Origin: Billgrantia montanilacus
GTDB lineage: Bacteria; Pseudomonadota; Gammaproteobacteria; Pseudomonadales; Halomonadaceae
NCBI RefSeq assembly: GCF_003336675.1
Contig: NZ_QPII01000001.1
Location: 62,001-126,000 of the forward strand
DNA length: 64,000 nt
Reading direction: 5' to 3'
Position 1 is the first letter of the stretch, and the number at the start of each line of letters is the position of its first letter. A program made the position numbers and the translations under genes. Of the stretch, positions 25,879 to 35,334 are shown in pieces. The notes below the pieces were generated by a model. The model saw only the letters and a program-made list of their open reading frames with translations. It did not search any database and was not told where the DNA came from.

Positions 25879-25886
25879 TGTATACA
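25879..25886. promoter_or_regulatory. TGTATACA box between uraD and hiuH
   Basis: GTGTATACAAAA, matching the TTGTATACAA boxes at 37912, 38039 and 48121. It lies 56 bp before uraD and can control both divergent genes. Confidence 0.62.
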
Positions 25887-25994
25887 AAAAGATTTTGAAA
25901 TGTACCACAAAAAGAGCTAAAACTGTCTTCATACTTCCAGTTACCATGATGCACCGACAACGGTGGCATCGCCAGCCAAGCATGGGAGAAACCG

Positions 25995-26348
25995 ATGGGA
26001 CGACTGACAACGCACGTTCTGGATACAGCGAAGGGCCAGCCCGGCGAGGGGATCGAGATAGCGGTCTACCGGCTGGAAGGCGAGCAGCGCACACGCCTCA
26101 AGAGTGTCGTGACCAATGATGATGGTCGCTGCGATGCGCCCATCCTGGAAGGAGACGACTTCCTGGCCGGCGAGTACGAGCTGGTCTTTCATGCCGGTGC
26201 CTATCTGCGACGCCAGGGGGTGACAGCCGACGAGCCCCGCTTCCTGGACGTGATCCCGCTACGTTTTGGCGTGGCCGATGCGTCACAGCACTACCATGTG
26301 CCGCTGCTGCTTTCGCCGTATGGCTATTCCACCTACCGTGGCAGCTGA
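25995..26348 (+). CDS. hiuH: 5-hydroxyisourate hydrolase (transthyretin-like)
   Basis: 117-aa transthyretin-related protein that hydrolyses 5-hydroxyisourate to OHCU. The sequence starts [20 protein letters not shown] with catalytic His7, has the conserved Arg in [10 protein letters not shown], and ends in the diagnostic tetrapeptide YRGS after [15 protein letters not shown]. Length is the norm. It is divergent from uraD and followed by puuD after 134 bp. Confidence 0.97.
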   Translation: MGRLTTHVLDTAKGQPGEGIEIAVYRLEGEQRTRLKSVVTNDDGRCDAPILEGDDFLAGEYELVFHAGAYLRRQGVTADEPRFLDVIPLRFGVADASQHYHVPLLLSPYGYSTYRGS

Positions 26349-26482
26349 TCACGGCGACTCTTGTCCCGGACGCCCGCACTGGCAGTCGTTTGGCAGCCGT
26401 CGGTGGTCGGCTGACACCGGTGGCACGATGATCGCCAGTGACGGCTCGCTCAACAACAATCAAGTAATGTGAGAATCCCCTC

Positions 26483-27691
26483 ATGCAAGCCTACCTACTC
26501 GACTTCGCAAATTTCATGCTGCGCTGGCTGCACGTCATCGCCGCCATCGCCTGGATCGGCGAGTCGATCTACTTCGTAATGCTGGATAACGGACTGAAGA
26601 AGCCCAAGGCCGCAGAAGATCGTGAGAAGGGCGTCTTCGGTGAAATGTGGGCGGTGCACGGCGGCGGCTTCTATCACAACCAGAAGTACGCCACGGCCCC
26701 GGCCAAGCTGCCCGACGACCTGCACTGGTCGTTCTGGAAGTCCTACACCACCTGGCTGTCGGGTTTTGCATTATTCGTCACCCTCTATATGTTCAACCCG
26801 GGCTTCTACCTGGTGAACCCCAATGCCAACTGGGAGTGGGCTGCCAATATGAGCGGTTGGCAGGCCAACGTACTGGCACTGGTGTTTCTGGTCGGCGGCT
26901 GGGTCGTCTACAACGAGCTGTGCAAGCGCATCAGCCCCGACATGACCCGCGACGGGCTGCTCAGCATCGCGGTGGCGGTGATGATGGTGGTCGTGGCCTA
27001 CCTGAGCGTACAGATGTTCTCCGGCCGGGCGGCCTTCCTGCTGACCGGTGCGGTGATGGCAACCGCCATGTCGGCTAACGTGTTCTTCTGGATCATTCCC
27101 GGCCAGCGCCGCATGGTCAACGCCATGAAGGCGGGCGAGACACCCAATCCGCTGGACGGCAAGCGTGGCAAGCAGCGTTCGGTGCACAACACCTACTTCA
27201 CGCTGCCGGTAGTGCTGCTGATGATCAGTAACCACTACTCCTTCGCCTACAATCATGAGCACGCCTGGGTGCTGATGTCGCTGTTCATTTTCGCCGGCGC
27301 GCTGATCCGTCAGTTCTTTGTGTTGATGCACGCGGGAAAGATCCAGCCAGCTTACCCCGTGGCGGGTGTGGCGCTGATCCTGGTGGCGTTCTGGCTGGGG
27401 GCGCCTGCCGGGCAGCCCGCCGCTACGGACAGGGACACGGCAGACGAAGGGGCCGAGTTCGAGGAGGTTCATGCTCTGGTCAACCAGCACTGTGTCGCCT
27501 GCCACTCCCGTGAGCCGACTCAGCCTGGCTTTGCCGCACCGCCGGCCGGTATCGCTTATGACAGCGAGGACCAGATACTGAGTCAGAAGAGTCTGATCCA
27601 GCAGGTAGTGGCCAGCAAGTATATGCCGCTGGGCAACATGACCGGCATGACCGACGAGGAGCGTGAGGTGATAGCCGCCTGGTCGGAATGA
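26483..27691 (+). CDS. puuD: Membrane urate hydroxylase PuuD with cytochrome c domain
   Basis: 402-aa integral membrane enzyme oxidising urate to 5-hydroxyisourate without producing peroxide. Eight or so membrane segments (ANFMLRWLHVIAAIAWIGES at the start, conserved His17; VHGGGFYHNQKY near residue 60; ISNHYSFAYNHEHAW near 250) precede a C-terminal c-type heme domain with CVACH at residues 337-341 and the distal Met of YMPLGNMTGM. Electrons would pass to the respiratory chain. It is followed by a hairpin and a GntR gene. Confidence 0.96.
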   Translation: MQAYLLDFANFMLRWLHVIAAIAWIGESIYFVMLDNGLKKPKAAEDREKGVFGEMWAVHGGGFYHNQKYATAPAKLPDDLHWSFWKSYTTWLSGFALFVTLYMFNPGFYLVNPNANWEWAANMSGWQANVLALVFLVGGWVVYNELCKRISPDMTRDGLLSIAVAVMMVVVAYLSVQMFSGRAAFLLTGAVMATAMSANVFFWIIPGQRRMVNAMKAGETPNPLDGKRGKQRSVHNTYFTLPVVLLMISNHYSFAYNHEHAWVLMSLFIFAGALIRQFFVLMHAGKIQPAYPVAGVALILVAFWLGAPAGQPAATDRDTADEGAEFEEVHALVNQHCVACHSREPTQPGFAAPPAGIAYDSEDQILSQKSLIQQVVASKYMPLGNMTGMTDEEREVIAAWSE

Positions 27692-27721
27692 CCCAGTAGC
27701 GCCTCTGTCCGATCGCGCATA

Positions 27722-27739
27722 GCCCGCCGAAAGGCGGGC
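27722..27739 (+). terminator. Short hairpin after puuD
   Basis: GCCCGCC-GAAA-GGCGGGC, a 7-bp perfect stem with a stable GAAA tetraloop, 30 bp after the puuD stop; no T-tract. Confidence 0.6.
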
Positions 27740-27778
27740 CGTTGGCGTTGCCGCCAGGTTCATTGTCGAACCACGATG

Positions 27779-27788
27779 CGTATACAAT
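27779..27788. promoter_or_regulatory. GTATAC box before the GntR gene
   Basis: CGTATACAAT, one variant of the TTGTATACAA box, 35 bp before the GntR start; consistent with autoregulation. Confidence 0.55.
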
Positions 27789-27822
27789 GGTTGCCATAGC
27801 AGGGCCTACGAGGAGGGACATC

Positions 27823-28569
27823 ATGAATCAGCGGCAAAGCCTTGCCGATGGCGAGGCCGCGGGCAAGGCGCCCCCCCGGCGCCTGGGGAAGAACGGCGAT
27901 GGTGCCGAGCGGCACGAGACGATCTATCGCTCGATCAGCGATGCCATCATCGAGCATCGGCTCAAGCCCGGCGCCCGGCTGCGCGAGGATGCGCTGGCCG
28001 AGGTGTTCGGTATCAGCCGTACCGGTATCCGCAAGATTCTTCAGCGTCTGGCCATGGAACAGCTGGTCACTCTGACGCCCCGCCGCGGTGCCAGCGTCAC
28101 GCGGCCTACAGCGGACGAAGCCAAGGATGTCTTCGATGCCCGGCAGATGGTGGAGTGCGGCCTGATGCCGGATGTCGCCCGGCGCATCACCTCCGAGGAT
28201 GTCCGTGCACTGCGTGACATGGCGACTCGTGAGCGTGAGGCATTGAGAGCCGGCGAACAGAGCCGTGCGATCAAGCTCTCCGCCGCTTTCCACGAGCGCC
28301 TGGCCCAACTCTCCGGCAACGCCACGCTGGCGGCGTTCGTCGGGCAGCTCTGCTCGCGCTCCTCGCTGATCCTCGCCGTCTACGGCAACCCCGGTCATCT
28401 GGGTTGCGAGTCCCATGATCATGACGACCTGATCGGCTACCTTGAAGCTCGCAACGGTGAGCGTGCCGCCACCTTCATGAGCCGCCACCTCAAGGCCATA
28501 GAGGCCTCTCTCTCCATCATCGAGGAGGAGCAGGAGGTGCCAGACCTGCGCAATATCTTCGGGGCCTGA
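27823..28569 (+). CDS. GntR/FCD regulator, probable purine-catabolism regulator
   Basis: 248-aa FCD-GntR transcription factor. A 30-residue tail precedes the winged helix (TIYRSISDAIIEHRLKPGAR, LAEVFGISRTGIRKILQRLA, PRRGASVTRP). The FCD domain follows, with HERLAQLSGNATLAAFVGQL and HDHDDLIGYLEARNG supplying metal-site residues. The AGGAGG at 27811 fixes the start. It lies next to puuD and carries a GTATAC box, which makes it the leading candidate for binding the TTGTATACAA sites of this window. Confidence 0.87.
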   Translation: MNQRQSLADGEAAGKAPPRRLGKNGDGAERHETIYRSISDAIIEHRLKPGARLREDALAEVFGISRTGIRKILQRLAMEQLVTLTPRRGASVTRPTADEAKDVFDARQMVECGLMPDVARRITSEDVRALRDMATREREALRAGEQSRAIKLSAAFHERLAQLSGNATLAAFVGQLCSRSSLILAVYGNPGHLGCESHDHDDLIGYLEARNGERAATFMSRHLKAIEASLSIIEEEQEVPDLRNIFGA

Positions 28570-28614
28570 GCGTCCTTGTTACTGCTCATGAGTACTGTGC
28601 CCACAGGGCTGCGT

Positions 28615-30585
28615 CTACCACGGCATCGGCAGGTCAATCAGCGCGCCTGTGGGTGGCGTGAGTCGCATCATGGAGAACATGCCTTGAGCGATGACATAGA
28701 CCGCAAGTCCATAGAGCAGTGCGCTCCCCCAGCGCATTCTGGCACAGCCGACCAGTAGCCAGACCAGCAGTAAGGGTGTGGCCAGGTTAAAGCCAATCAC
28801 CCAAATGGCTAGGCCATAGCTGACAATGCCCCCCAGTACGGGTAGCTCCTGGCGGCTGGCAAGATTGGTCATGTTGCCCTTGTGCCTGATCCTGATCAGC
28901 TGACGGCCCAGTACGTAGAGGCTGAGCAGCAGGCCTGGCACGATCCCCAGGCTCGGCATTAACCGTGCATTGGGACGAAAACCCAGCATTTCCACTAGCG
29001 CATAGCCAAAGGCTGCCACCATCACTAGTGCAGTGATAAGTACGACGCTGCTGTCATGGCTCGGAGGTTCTGTGCTGGCCGCCGCCGCTTCAGCCTGTTG
29101 CTTTGGGTCGTTGGCAACGCTACGCCGTTGGCGCAGCCAGCGAACCGCATTCAGCATCAGGGGGATGACGATCAGGGAAGCGATAATCAGCACCCCGGGG
29201 CGTGTCAGCCAGGAGTAGCCGTGGATCTGCGTAGTCAGCCAGAAGTATTGCTCCATAGGCGTGGCCAGGACGAAGCCGACCAGCACCGGCGCACGGGGAA
29301 TTCCCGCATTCTTCATTAGCCAACCGAGAATGCCGAGCGCAAGCAGGGCAAGGATATCGCCAAAAGTCTGGGTCCCCTGGTAGGCACCGGCCACCATGAT
29401 CAGCAACAGTGGGGCGGCAATCAGCGCGAAGTTCACTCGGGTCAGCCGGGCAATGTAGGGCGTCACGGCGAAGCAGATGGCGGCCCCCATGACCGAGGCC
29501 AGCGCCACGCTCCATACGATCATGTACATCAGGTCAGGCGATTCGCTGACCATGCGCGGGCCGGGATAGAAGCCGAACGAGAACAACGCGCCGAGGAAGA
29601 TGGCAGCGGCGGGTCCGCCCGGTACGCTGAACAGCATGGTGGGCACCAGGTCGGAAATGATCGTGGCATTGTTGGCTCCTTCGGCACTGGCCACGCCGCG
29701 GATCTCACCCTTGCCGAAATTACGCTTGTCCTTGGTGGAACTCATGGCGTGGCCGTAGGCGATCCAGGTTGAGGCGCTGGCACCCACCGCTGGCACGAAG
29801 CCGCCGAAAATGCCGATTATCGATGAGCGGCAGATCAGCCAGCGGTGGCGCCAGAACTCCCGGAAACTCTCGCCCCACTTGCCAAGGGCCATTGGCTGGC
29901 CGGCGATGCCGCCCCCCGAGGCGACCATGCTGATCAGCTCGGCGACGGCGAAGAGCCCCAGTGCCACGATGGGCAGCGAGAGTCCATCCATCAGGTAGGA
30001 CTGGCCGAAGATGAATCGATAGTTTGCGGCAGCCGGCGCGGCACCGATCACGCCCAGCAGGATACCGAAGCAGGCGGCAGCCAGCCCCAATGCCAGGTCC
30101 TTTCCTACCATGCTGGCGGCGAAGCAGAGCCCCACCAGGGCGAACATGAACAGTTCCGGCGTGCCCAACGCCAGTACCAGTGGCCCGGCAATGGGAATGG
30201 CGACGGAGAGGATAAGGGCACCGAAAAGCCCGCCTACCATCGACGCCAGAAAGCCGACGCCGAGCGCCAGCGATGCTTTGCCCTGCTTGGCCAGCGCGTG
30301 GCCCTCGATGGCGGTTGGCGCCGAGGCCGGCGAGCCCGGGGCGCCGAGCAGCACCGAAGTAATAGTATCCGCGGTGTAGATCACCGAGATGGCCCCGAGC
30401 AGCATCGCCAGGCCGGAGTAGCCATCCATCAGGTAGATGAACGGAAGCAGGATCGATACGGCGGCGACGCCACCCAGCCCCGGTAGCATGCCGAATACCA
30501 TCCCGGCCAGCATGCCGATGAACAGCGCCAGGAGGCGCGCGGGCTGGAACAGGAGATCCAGGGCCGAACCGATATTCTCGAGCAC
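28615..30585 (-). CDS. Tripartite tricarboxylate transporter permease, TctA-TctB fusion
   Basis: 656-aa membrane protein, about 150 residues longer than a normal TctA. Residues 1-500 are TctA ([60 protein letters not shown]). After a charged linker of about 30 residues (SVANDPKQQAEAAAASTEPP) comes a four-helix part resembling the small TctB subunit (ALVMVAAFGYALVEMLGFRP to RLTPPTG). No separate tctB exists nearby, so the fusion likely provides both subunits. It is last in an operon with a FAH-family gene and tctC. Confidence 0.88.
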   Translation of the reverse strand: MLENIGSALDLLFQPARLLALFIGMLAGMVFGMLPGLGGVAAVSILLPFIYLMDGYSGLAMLLGAISVIYTADTITSVLLGAPGSPASAPTAIEGHALAKQGKASLALGVGFLASMVGGLFGALILSVAIPIAGPLVLALGTPELFMFALVGLCFAASMVGKDLALGLAAACFGILLGVIGAAPAAANYRFIFGQSYLMDGLSLPIVALGLFAVAELISMVASGGGIAGQPMALGKWGESFREFWRHRWLICRSSIIGIFGGFVPAVGASASTWIAYGHAMSSTKDKRNFGKGEIRGVASAEGANNATIISDLVPTMLFSVPGGPAAAIFLGALFSFGFYPGPRMVSESPDLMYMIVWSVALASVMGAAICFAVTPYIARLTRVNFALIAAPLLLIMVAGAYQGTQTFGDILALLALGILGWLMKNAGIPRAPVLVGFVLATPMEQYFWLTTQIHGYSWLTRPGVLIIASLIVIPLMLNAVRWLRQRRSVANDPKQQAEAAAASTEPPSHDSSVVLITALVMVAAFGYALVEMLGFRPNARLMPSLGIVPGLLLSLYVLGRQLIRIRHKGNMTNLASRQELPVLGGIVSYGLAIWVIGFNLATPLLLVWLLVGCARMRWGSALLYGLAVYVIAQGMFSMMRLTPPTGALIDLPMPW

Positions 30586-30682
30586 GTTGCGATTCCTTTG
30601 CAGGACTATGCAGGATTAGGGAAATGTCGAGCATCGAATGCGGCCAACCCAAGGGAAAGGGCTGGCCGCATCGGTGCTGGTC

Positions 30683-31777
30683 TTATAGCTGGACGTCGTA
30701 CTTCTCGGCCAGAAGGTTGCGCAGGTAGTCGCGCACTTCATCTGAGGGTTGCAAGGATTCACTGAGCGAATCGGTGACCACCGAAGCCGGAAGCAGATCG
30801 TAGCCGCCAATGGCCTCCTGGCTCTTGTCCTGATACTCGGGATCGGCGTTGATGGAGGTGATGGCTTCCTCGAAGATTTCGAGCACCTCGTCAGGCGTGC
30901 CCTCCGGCAGGTAGGCGGTCAGGCCGAAGTTGAAAGTCGTGGCGCCAATCGCCTGGAAGGCGTCCCACTCCACGCCGGAGGGTGGCTCGCCATGGAGCTC
31001 TTCATAAACTTCGTATACCGAAGGGTAGTCGGGGAAGGCGGGGTCGCGAGCGCTCAGCACGCCGTCATCGCCCACCGAGCCGCCGGTCATGATCGGCACC
31101 GCGGTGCCGGCCTCGACCATATCCACCACCTGCGACATGTAGGCCGGAGTGAACTGAAAATCGATGTTGGTTTCACCGCGCTCGAAGGCCAGGCGGGCTG
31201 GGCCGCGGCCGTCGAAGCCGAGCACCGCGCGAAGGTCTAGCTCCAGCAGTTCAAACGAGAGCAGCACGGGTAAATCGCTGGCGGCGGCGGCAATCCCGCC
31301 GTAGATCAGAGGCATGTCTGACGAGTGCAGGTCGGCTGAGGACTCGATCCCGGTACTCGGCGAGACGTAGACCACGGCACCGAAGGGTAGGCTGTAGGCC
31401 GGGCGCATCGCGGCCAGGTCATATTCCACCGCGTCCATGCCCAGCACGTAGGGATTGGAAGTGGAGGAGGTGGTGAAGAGGATGGTTTCGCCGTTGGGCT
31501 CGGCATTCTGCTGGAACCAGTTGGCCCCGAGGATCGAGCCACCGCCCGGCCGGGTGCGTACGTTGACCTGCGGGTTGCCCGGCAGGTGTTGCTCCAGGAA
31601 GGGCTCGAGGAACTTGGCGGCCACGTAGGTCGCGCCGCCCTCGCCGAATGGGACGACCATTTCGATGGTCTTGCCGGCATAGAAATCTTCGGCCATAGCG
31701 GGGGCTGCAGCAAAGCAACCGGCGGCCATCAGCGTAGCGGCAGAAAGTGTCTTGAGTTTGGTGTCGGGAATGAACAT
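30683..31777 (-). CDS. Tripartite tricarboxylate transporter receptor (TctC/BugD type)
   Basis: 364-aa periplasmic receptor with a signal peptide ending APAMA. The Bug/TctC fold shows as TIEMVVPFGEGGATYVAAKF, VNVRTRPGGGSILGANWFQQ and PEGTPDEVLEIFEEAITS. AGGAG lies 6 bases before the start at 31777. Ligand unknown, presumably a carboxylate that the adjacent FAH-family enzyme can process. It is slightly longer than most family members (about 320 aa). Confidence 0.88.
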   Translation of the reverse strand: MFIPDTKLKTLSAATLMAAGCFAAAPAMAEDFYAGKTIEMVVPFGEGGATYVAAKFLEPFLEQHLPGNPQVNVRTRPGGGSILGANWFQQNAEPNGETILFTTSSTSNPYVLGMDAVEYDLAAMRPAYSLPFGAVVYVSPSTGIESSADLHSSDMPLIYGGIAAAASDLPVLLSFELLELDLRAVLGFDGRGPARLAFERGETNIDFQFTPAYMSQVVDMVEAGTAVPIMTGGSVGDDGVLSARDPAFPDYPSVYEVYEELHGEPPSGVEWDAFQAIGATTFNFGLTAYLPEGTPDEVLEIFEEAITSINADPEYQDKSQEAIGGYDLLPASVVTDSLSESLQPSDEVRDYLRNLLAEKYDVQL

Positions 31778-31850
31778 GGCGTGCTCCTGGTGTTGTTGTG
31801 GCGCTCGATGCGCATTGTTGAACCTGGTGCCTGCGCGTGTTGAGGGTCGC

Positions 31851-32735
31851 TCAGCGGCCGACCCGATTTTCCAGTACACCTATGGCATCGACCTCGATGC
31901 GCACGATGTCTCCGGTCTGCAGGAACCTGGGCGGTGTGAAGCCGATACCGACGCCGACCGGCGTGCCGGTCAGAATCACGTCGCCGGGCGCTAGCGTGAT
32001 ACCGGCCGAGAGAGTCTCGATCAGTGTCGGCACATCGAAAATAAGCTGATCCAGCCGGGCGTCCTGGCGCAGTTCGCCATTGACCCAACACTTGATGGTG
32101 GCATTATCTCGGTCCATCTCGTCAGCGGTGACGACCCACGGTCCCATGGGGCAGAGACCGTCAAGCGACTTGCCGAGATGCCACTGCTTGTGTTTCTTCT
32201 GAAGGTCGCGGGCGGTCACGTCGTTGGCAATGGTGTAGCCCCAGACATGATCATAGGCCTCGGCCTTCTTGATGCCGCTGCCGCCTTTGCCGATGATGAC
32301 TGCGAACTCTGCCTCGTAGTCGAGCTGCTCTGTGACCTCGGCATGACGCGGGATCTCGTCGCCGTGGGCGACCAGGGTGTTGTAGGCCTTGGTGAAGATG
32401 ATCGGGAATTTTGGTACCACATCGTCGGCAGAGGTGCTGCTGTCGTAGCCGGAGCCACTGAACTCCGCGGCATGCTCGAAGTAGTTCTTCCCGACGCAGA
32501 ACATGTTGCGCTGAGGATGAAGGGGAGGCTCGAGACGTGCGCCGTCGAGAAGGCGGCCTTCACCCTGGGTTGCGATCTGGTCTCTCAGTGCCTCCCAGTC
32601 GTGGATCAACTGCTGCATGTCGCCCTGGAACTCTGGAAGCAGGTCGCTAAGCGGCCAGTAGCGCTGGCCCGCCGTGTCGATCAAGGCGACGACGGGCGGT
32701 TGGTCGGCCGCCGGTCGCAGGGTGGCAAATTTCAT
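31851..32735 (-). CDS. Fumarylacetoacetate hydrolase family protein
   Basis: 294-aa enzyme with an N-terminal cap and the C-terminal FAH metal domain (NMFCVGKNYFEHAAEF, EQLDYEAEFAVIIGKGG with the metal-binding Glu residues, GYTIANDVTARDLQ, LTGTPVGVGIGFTPP). Members hydrolyse C-C bonds of diketoacids or dehydrate/decarboxylate related acids. It is first in the operon FAH - TctC - TctAB, with a divergent GntR gene; the transporter presumably brings in its substrate. The exact reaction is not predictable. Confidence 0.9.
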   Translation of the reverse strand: MKFATLRPAADQPPVVALIDTAGQRYWPLSDLLPEFQGDMQQLIHDWEALRDQIATQGEGRLLDGARLEPPLHPQRNMFCVGKNYFEHAAEFSGSGYDSSTSADDVVPKFPIIFTKAYNTLVAHGDEIPRHAEVTEQLDYEAEFAVIIGKGGSGIKKAEAYDHVWGYTIANDVTARDLQKKHKQWHLGKSLDGLCPMGPWVVTADEMDRDNATIKCWVNGELRQDARLDQLIFDVPTLIETLSAGITLAPGDVILTGTPVGVGIGFTPPRFLQTGDIVRIEVDAIGVLENRVGR

Positions 32736-32792
32736 GATGATTGGCTCTCCCTTGGTTCGTTTTGGTTCTGTACTGACCGAGGTTAGAAGGCG

Positions 32793-32837
32793 ATTGGTAC
32801 TAATTCAAGCCTAATATTTTGTCTAGGTGTACCAAAT
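32793..32837. promoter_or_regulatory. Spaced TTGGTAC/GTACCAA inverted repeat
   Basis: ATTGGTAC (32793-32800) and GTACCAAAT (32829-32837) are perfect inverted 8-mers spaced by 28 bp between the divergent FAH and GntR genes. Candidate operator pair for the GntR protein. Confidence 0.45.
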
Positions 32838-32894
32838 GGGCTAGATTCAGCAAGGATTGGATCCGCAAATGCATGACGTGATAAAGGATGTCCA

Positions 32895-33683
32895 GTGAGC
32901 GACAGGCCGATGCGAACCATCGATGACAGCGACCTACGAGATGCCCTGGCCGAGAGCGGAATCCGCTCGGACGGCGCCAGAGCTCTGGCCTATTATGTGC
33001 AGGCCGAGATCGCCAGCGGACGCTTTCCTCCAGGCCATCGTCTGCCCACGGAGCGAGAGCTGAGTGAGTGTTTCGGTGCCTCGCGTGGCGCTGTGAGGCG
33101 GGTGCTGGGCCACTTCAAGACGCTGGGGGCGATCACGCAGGTGGTTGGCAGTGGCACCTTCGTCAGCGAGTGCGCCGCCGAGCTGTTCGCTCCGCCCAGG
33201 TCCGCACCATCCAGCGCCTCATCAGGCGGCGTCTTGTCGAATGCCGGCAGCATGGCTGGGCAGGTAAGCCCGGCTCAGTTGATGGATGCCCGGCTGCTGA
33301 TCGAGCCGCAGATGGTTTCCCTGATCGTGCGCTTTGCTACTGCCGCTGATTTCGAGCGCATGGACGATTGCCTGGCACGATCCGAGGCGGCTACCAGCAT
33401 CGAGGAGTTCGAGCTTTGGGATGGAGCCCTGCACCAGGCCTTTGCCGAGGCCACCCATAACAGCTTCTTCCTACGCATCCTGGAATTGACCAATGTGATC
33501 CGAGAGGAGGGGGAATGGGGCCGGCTAAAGCGGATTTCGCTGACGCCTTTGCGCCGCGAGCGCTACGAGACGCAGCATCGTTCCATCGTGGCCGCCCTGC
33601 GCGACCGCGACGAGGAGACGGCGCGTGCGCTGCTTGGCGAGCATCTCGCCGAGGTAAAGAAGAATCTGTTCGACCGCGGCTGA
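32895..33683 (+). CDS. GntR/FadR-type regulator of the FAH-TTT operon
   Basis: 262-aa regulator divergent from the FAH/TctC/TctAB operon. The winged helix (YYVQAEIASGRFPPGHRLPT, LSECFGASRGAVRRVLGHFK, GSGTFVS) is followed by a Ser-rich linker and an FCD domain (WDGALHQAFAEATHN, TQHRSIVAALRDRD). The start codon is GTG with AAGGA 6 bases before it; an ATG at 32910 is the alternative. Very probably controls the divergent operon. Confidence 0.86.
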   Translation: MSDRPMRTIDDSDLRDALAESGIRSDGARALAYYVQAEIASGRFPPGHRLPTERELSECFGASRGAVRRVLGHFKTLGAITQVVGSGTFVSECAAELFAPPRSAPSSASSGGVLSNAGSMAGQVSPAQLMDARLLIEPQMVSLIVRFATAADFERMDDCLARSEAATSIEEFELWDGALHQAFAEATHNSFFLRILELTNVIREEGEWGRLKRISLTPLRRERYETQHRSIVAALRDRDEETARALLGEHLAEVKKNLFDRG

Positions 33684-33720
33684 TGACAGTATTGCTGATT
33701 CGATCCATTGATACGGTCAA

Positions 33721-33748
33721 GCCGCCGGATGTCTGGTCATCCGGCGGC
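33721..33748. terminator. Terminator between convergent GntR and NCS1 genes
   Basis: GCCGCCGGAT...ATCCGGCGGC: a 10-bp perfect stem with an 8-base loop between the two convergent genes. Confidence 0.7.
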
Positions 33749-33801
33749 CTGGTGGTACCGCGCCCCGGCCGTGCCGGAGGCGCGAACGTGACATATGTCG
33801 A

Positions 33802-35277
33802 TCAGGCGCCGATAGGTGCCGCCGCCGGACGATGGCTGCGCATCAGGCCATAGTAGAAGAGTCCGCCCAGTGCGGCTCCCATCATCCAGCCGTAGCCGTC
33901 GAGACCGGAGAGCGCAGGCACGACCACGGTAGAGATGGAGAACAGAGCGGCACCGCCGAAGGCGGCCAGGGCTCGGGTATTCCAGCCTTTCACGTAGTAG
34001 TAGGCAGTACCTGGCTGTGAGGAGAACAGCTCCTCCATGTTCAGGTGCTGGCGCTTGATCAGGTAATAGTCCACCACGATGATGCCGTAGAAGGGTGCGA
34101 CTACGGCCCCCAGCGCATTGACGAAGCCTGGCACGCCGATCTGGCTGATCACCGAGACCCACAGCGCCCCGACGAAGAAGGCGATCACGGCCGTGATCAG
34201 CCCCCCGATCTTGAAGCTGATCTTGCTGGGGAACAGGTTGGCCAGGTCATAGGCGGGCGGAATGAAGTTGGCGACCAGGTTGATGCCCACGGTGGCGGCG
34301 AAGAAGGTCAGGGCGGCGACGATGGTCAGTGGCAGCGAATCGACTCGCTCGACGATGTCCGCCGGGTTGGTCAGGGCGTCGCCGAACAGCACCAGGGTGC
34401 CGGCGGTGATGATCAGGGCGATGAAGGAGAAGAAGGCCACGTTGAGCGGCAGGCCCAGCAGGTTGCCGAGCTTCATCTGGCGTTCGGTCTTCACGAAGCG
34501 GGTGAAGTCGCCGAAGTTGATCACCACTGCGGCGAAGTAGGCCACCATGGTGCCGACGATGGCCATGAAGGCCGCGATCGAACTACCGGAGCGCTCGCCG
34601 TCGCCACTGAAGATCGTGCTCACCGCGGGCAGCAGCTCGCTGCCGGCCTGGTACCAGACGATGATCATCAGCACCACCATCACCACGTAGACCAGCGGGC
34701 CTGCCCAGTTGAGGAAGTGCTTGATGCGTTCGATGCCCTGCCAGAAAATGGCGATCTGGAACAGCCAGACGATCACGAACGATACCCAGGCCACGCCCGA
34801 AAGTCCCAGAAAGGTGCTGCCATTGCCAGCGCCGAACAGGGCGACCAGGAGCAGCGCGACGGCCGTGGAGGCGAAGTAGGTCTGCACCCCGTACCAGAAG
34901 ATGCCGATGATCGCCCGCAGCATGGCCGGCAGGTTGGCGCCGCGTACCCCCATGCTGGCCCGCACCATCACCGGAAAGGGGATGCCGTACTTCACGCTTG
35001 GCTTCCCGGTCAGGTTGACCAGGAACATCACGATAACCCCGGCCAGGATGATGGCTGCCATCACCGCCCAGCCGTTGAGGCCGTAGGCCAGGAACAACGA
35101 GGCCGCCAGGGTGTAGCCGAACAGGCTCTGGATGTCGTTGGACCACACATTGAAGATCTCGAAGGCCCCCCAGTTTCTGTCCTTGTGCTTCAGCGGAGCG
35201 AGATCCTCGTTGTACAGCGTCGGGTCGATCGTCTGGATATCCAGATCGCTCTCTTTCATCGGGGTCACCATTATCAT
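33802..35277 (-). CDS. NCS1 permease, allantoin/hydantoin-like
   Basis: 491-aa nucleobase-cation-symport-1 transporter with 12 membrane segments. The N-terminal KHKDRNWGAFEIFNVWSND, then YGIPFPVMVRASMGVRGANL, WYGVQTYFASTA and INFGDFTRFV resemble PucI/Mhp1-type allantoin or hydantoin carriers. It is third in a row with another NCS1 permease and a hydantoin-racemase-like protein. The start is uncertain within MIMVTPMKES. Substrate inferred from neighbours: allantoin, hydantoin or a pyrimidine. Confidence 0.88.
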   Translation of the reverse strand: MIMVTPMKESDLDIQTIDPTLYNEDLAPLKHKDRNWGAFEIFNVWSNDIQSLFGYTLAASLFLAYGLNGWAVMAAIILAGVIVMFLVNLTGKPSVKYGIPFPVMVRASMGVRGANLPAMLRAIIGIFWYGVQTYFASTAVALLLVALFGAGNGSTFLGLSGVAWVSFVIVWLFQIAIFWQGIERIKHFLNWAGPLVYVVMVVLMIIVWYQAGSELLPAVSTIFSGDGERSGSSIAAFMAIVGTMVAYFAAVVINFGDFTRFVKTERQMKLGNLLGLPLNVAFFSFIALIITAGTLVLFGDALTNPADIVERVDSLPLTIVAALTFFAATVGINLVANFIPPAYDLANLFPSKISFKIGGLITAVIAFFVGALWVSVISQIGVPGFVNALGAVVAPFYGIIVVDYYLIKRQHLNMEELFSSQPGTAYYYVKGWNTRALAAFGGAALFSISTVVVPALSGLDGYGWMMGAALGGLFYYGLMRSHRPAAAPIGA

Positions 35278-35334
35278 TGTTGGGTGTTATCTCCGCCCGG
35301 CACTGGCTAGGCGGAGGGTAGAGGGCCAAGGGGG

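Noticed and set aside
34045-35310. 421-codon open frame on the forward strand
   Set aside because: Antisense shadow of the NCS1 permease; composition of Asp/Gln/His/Gly repeats, no domain.
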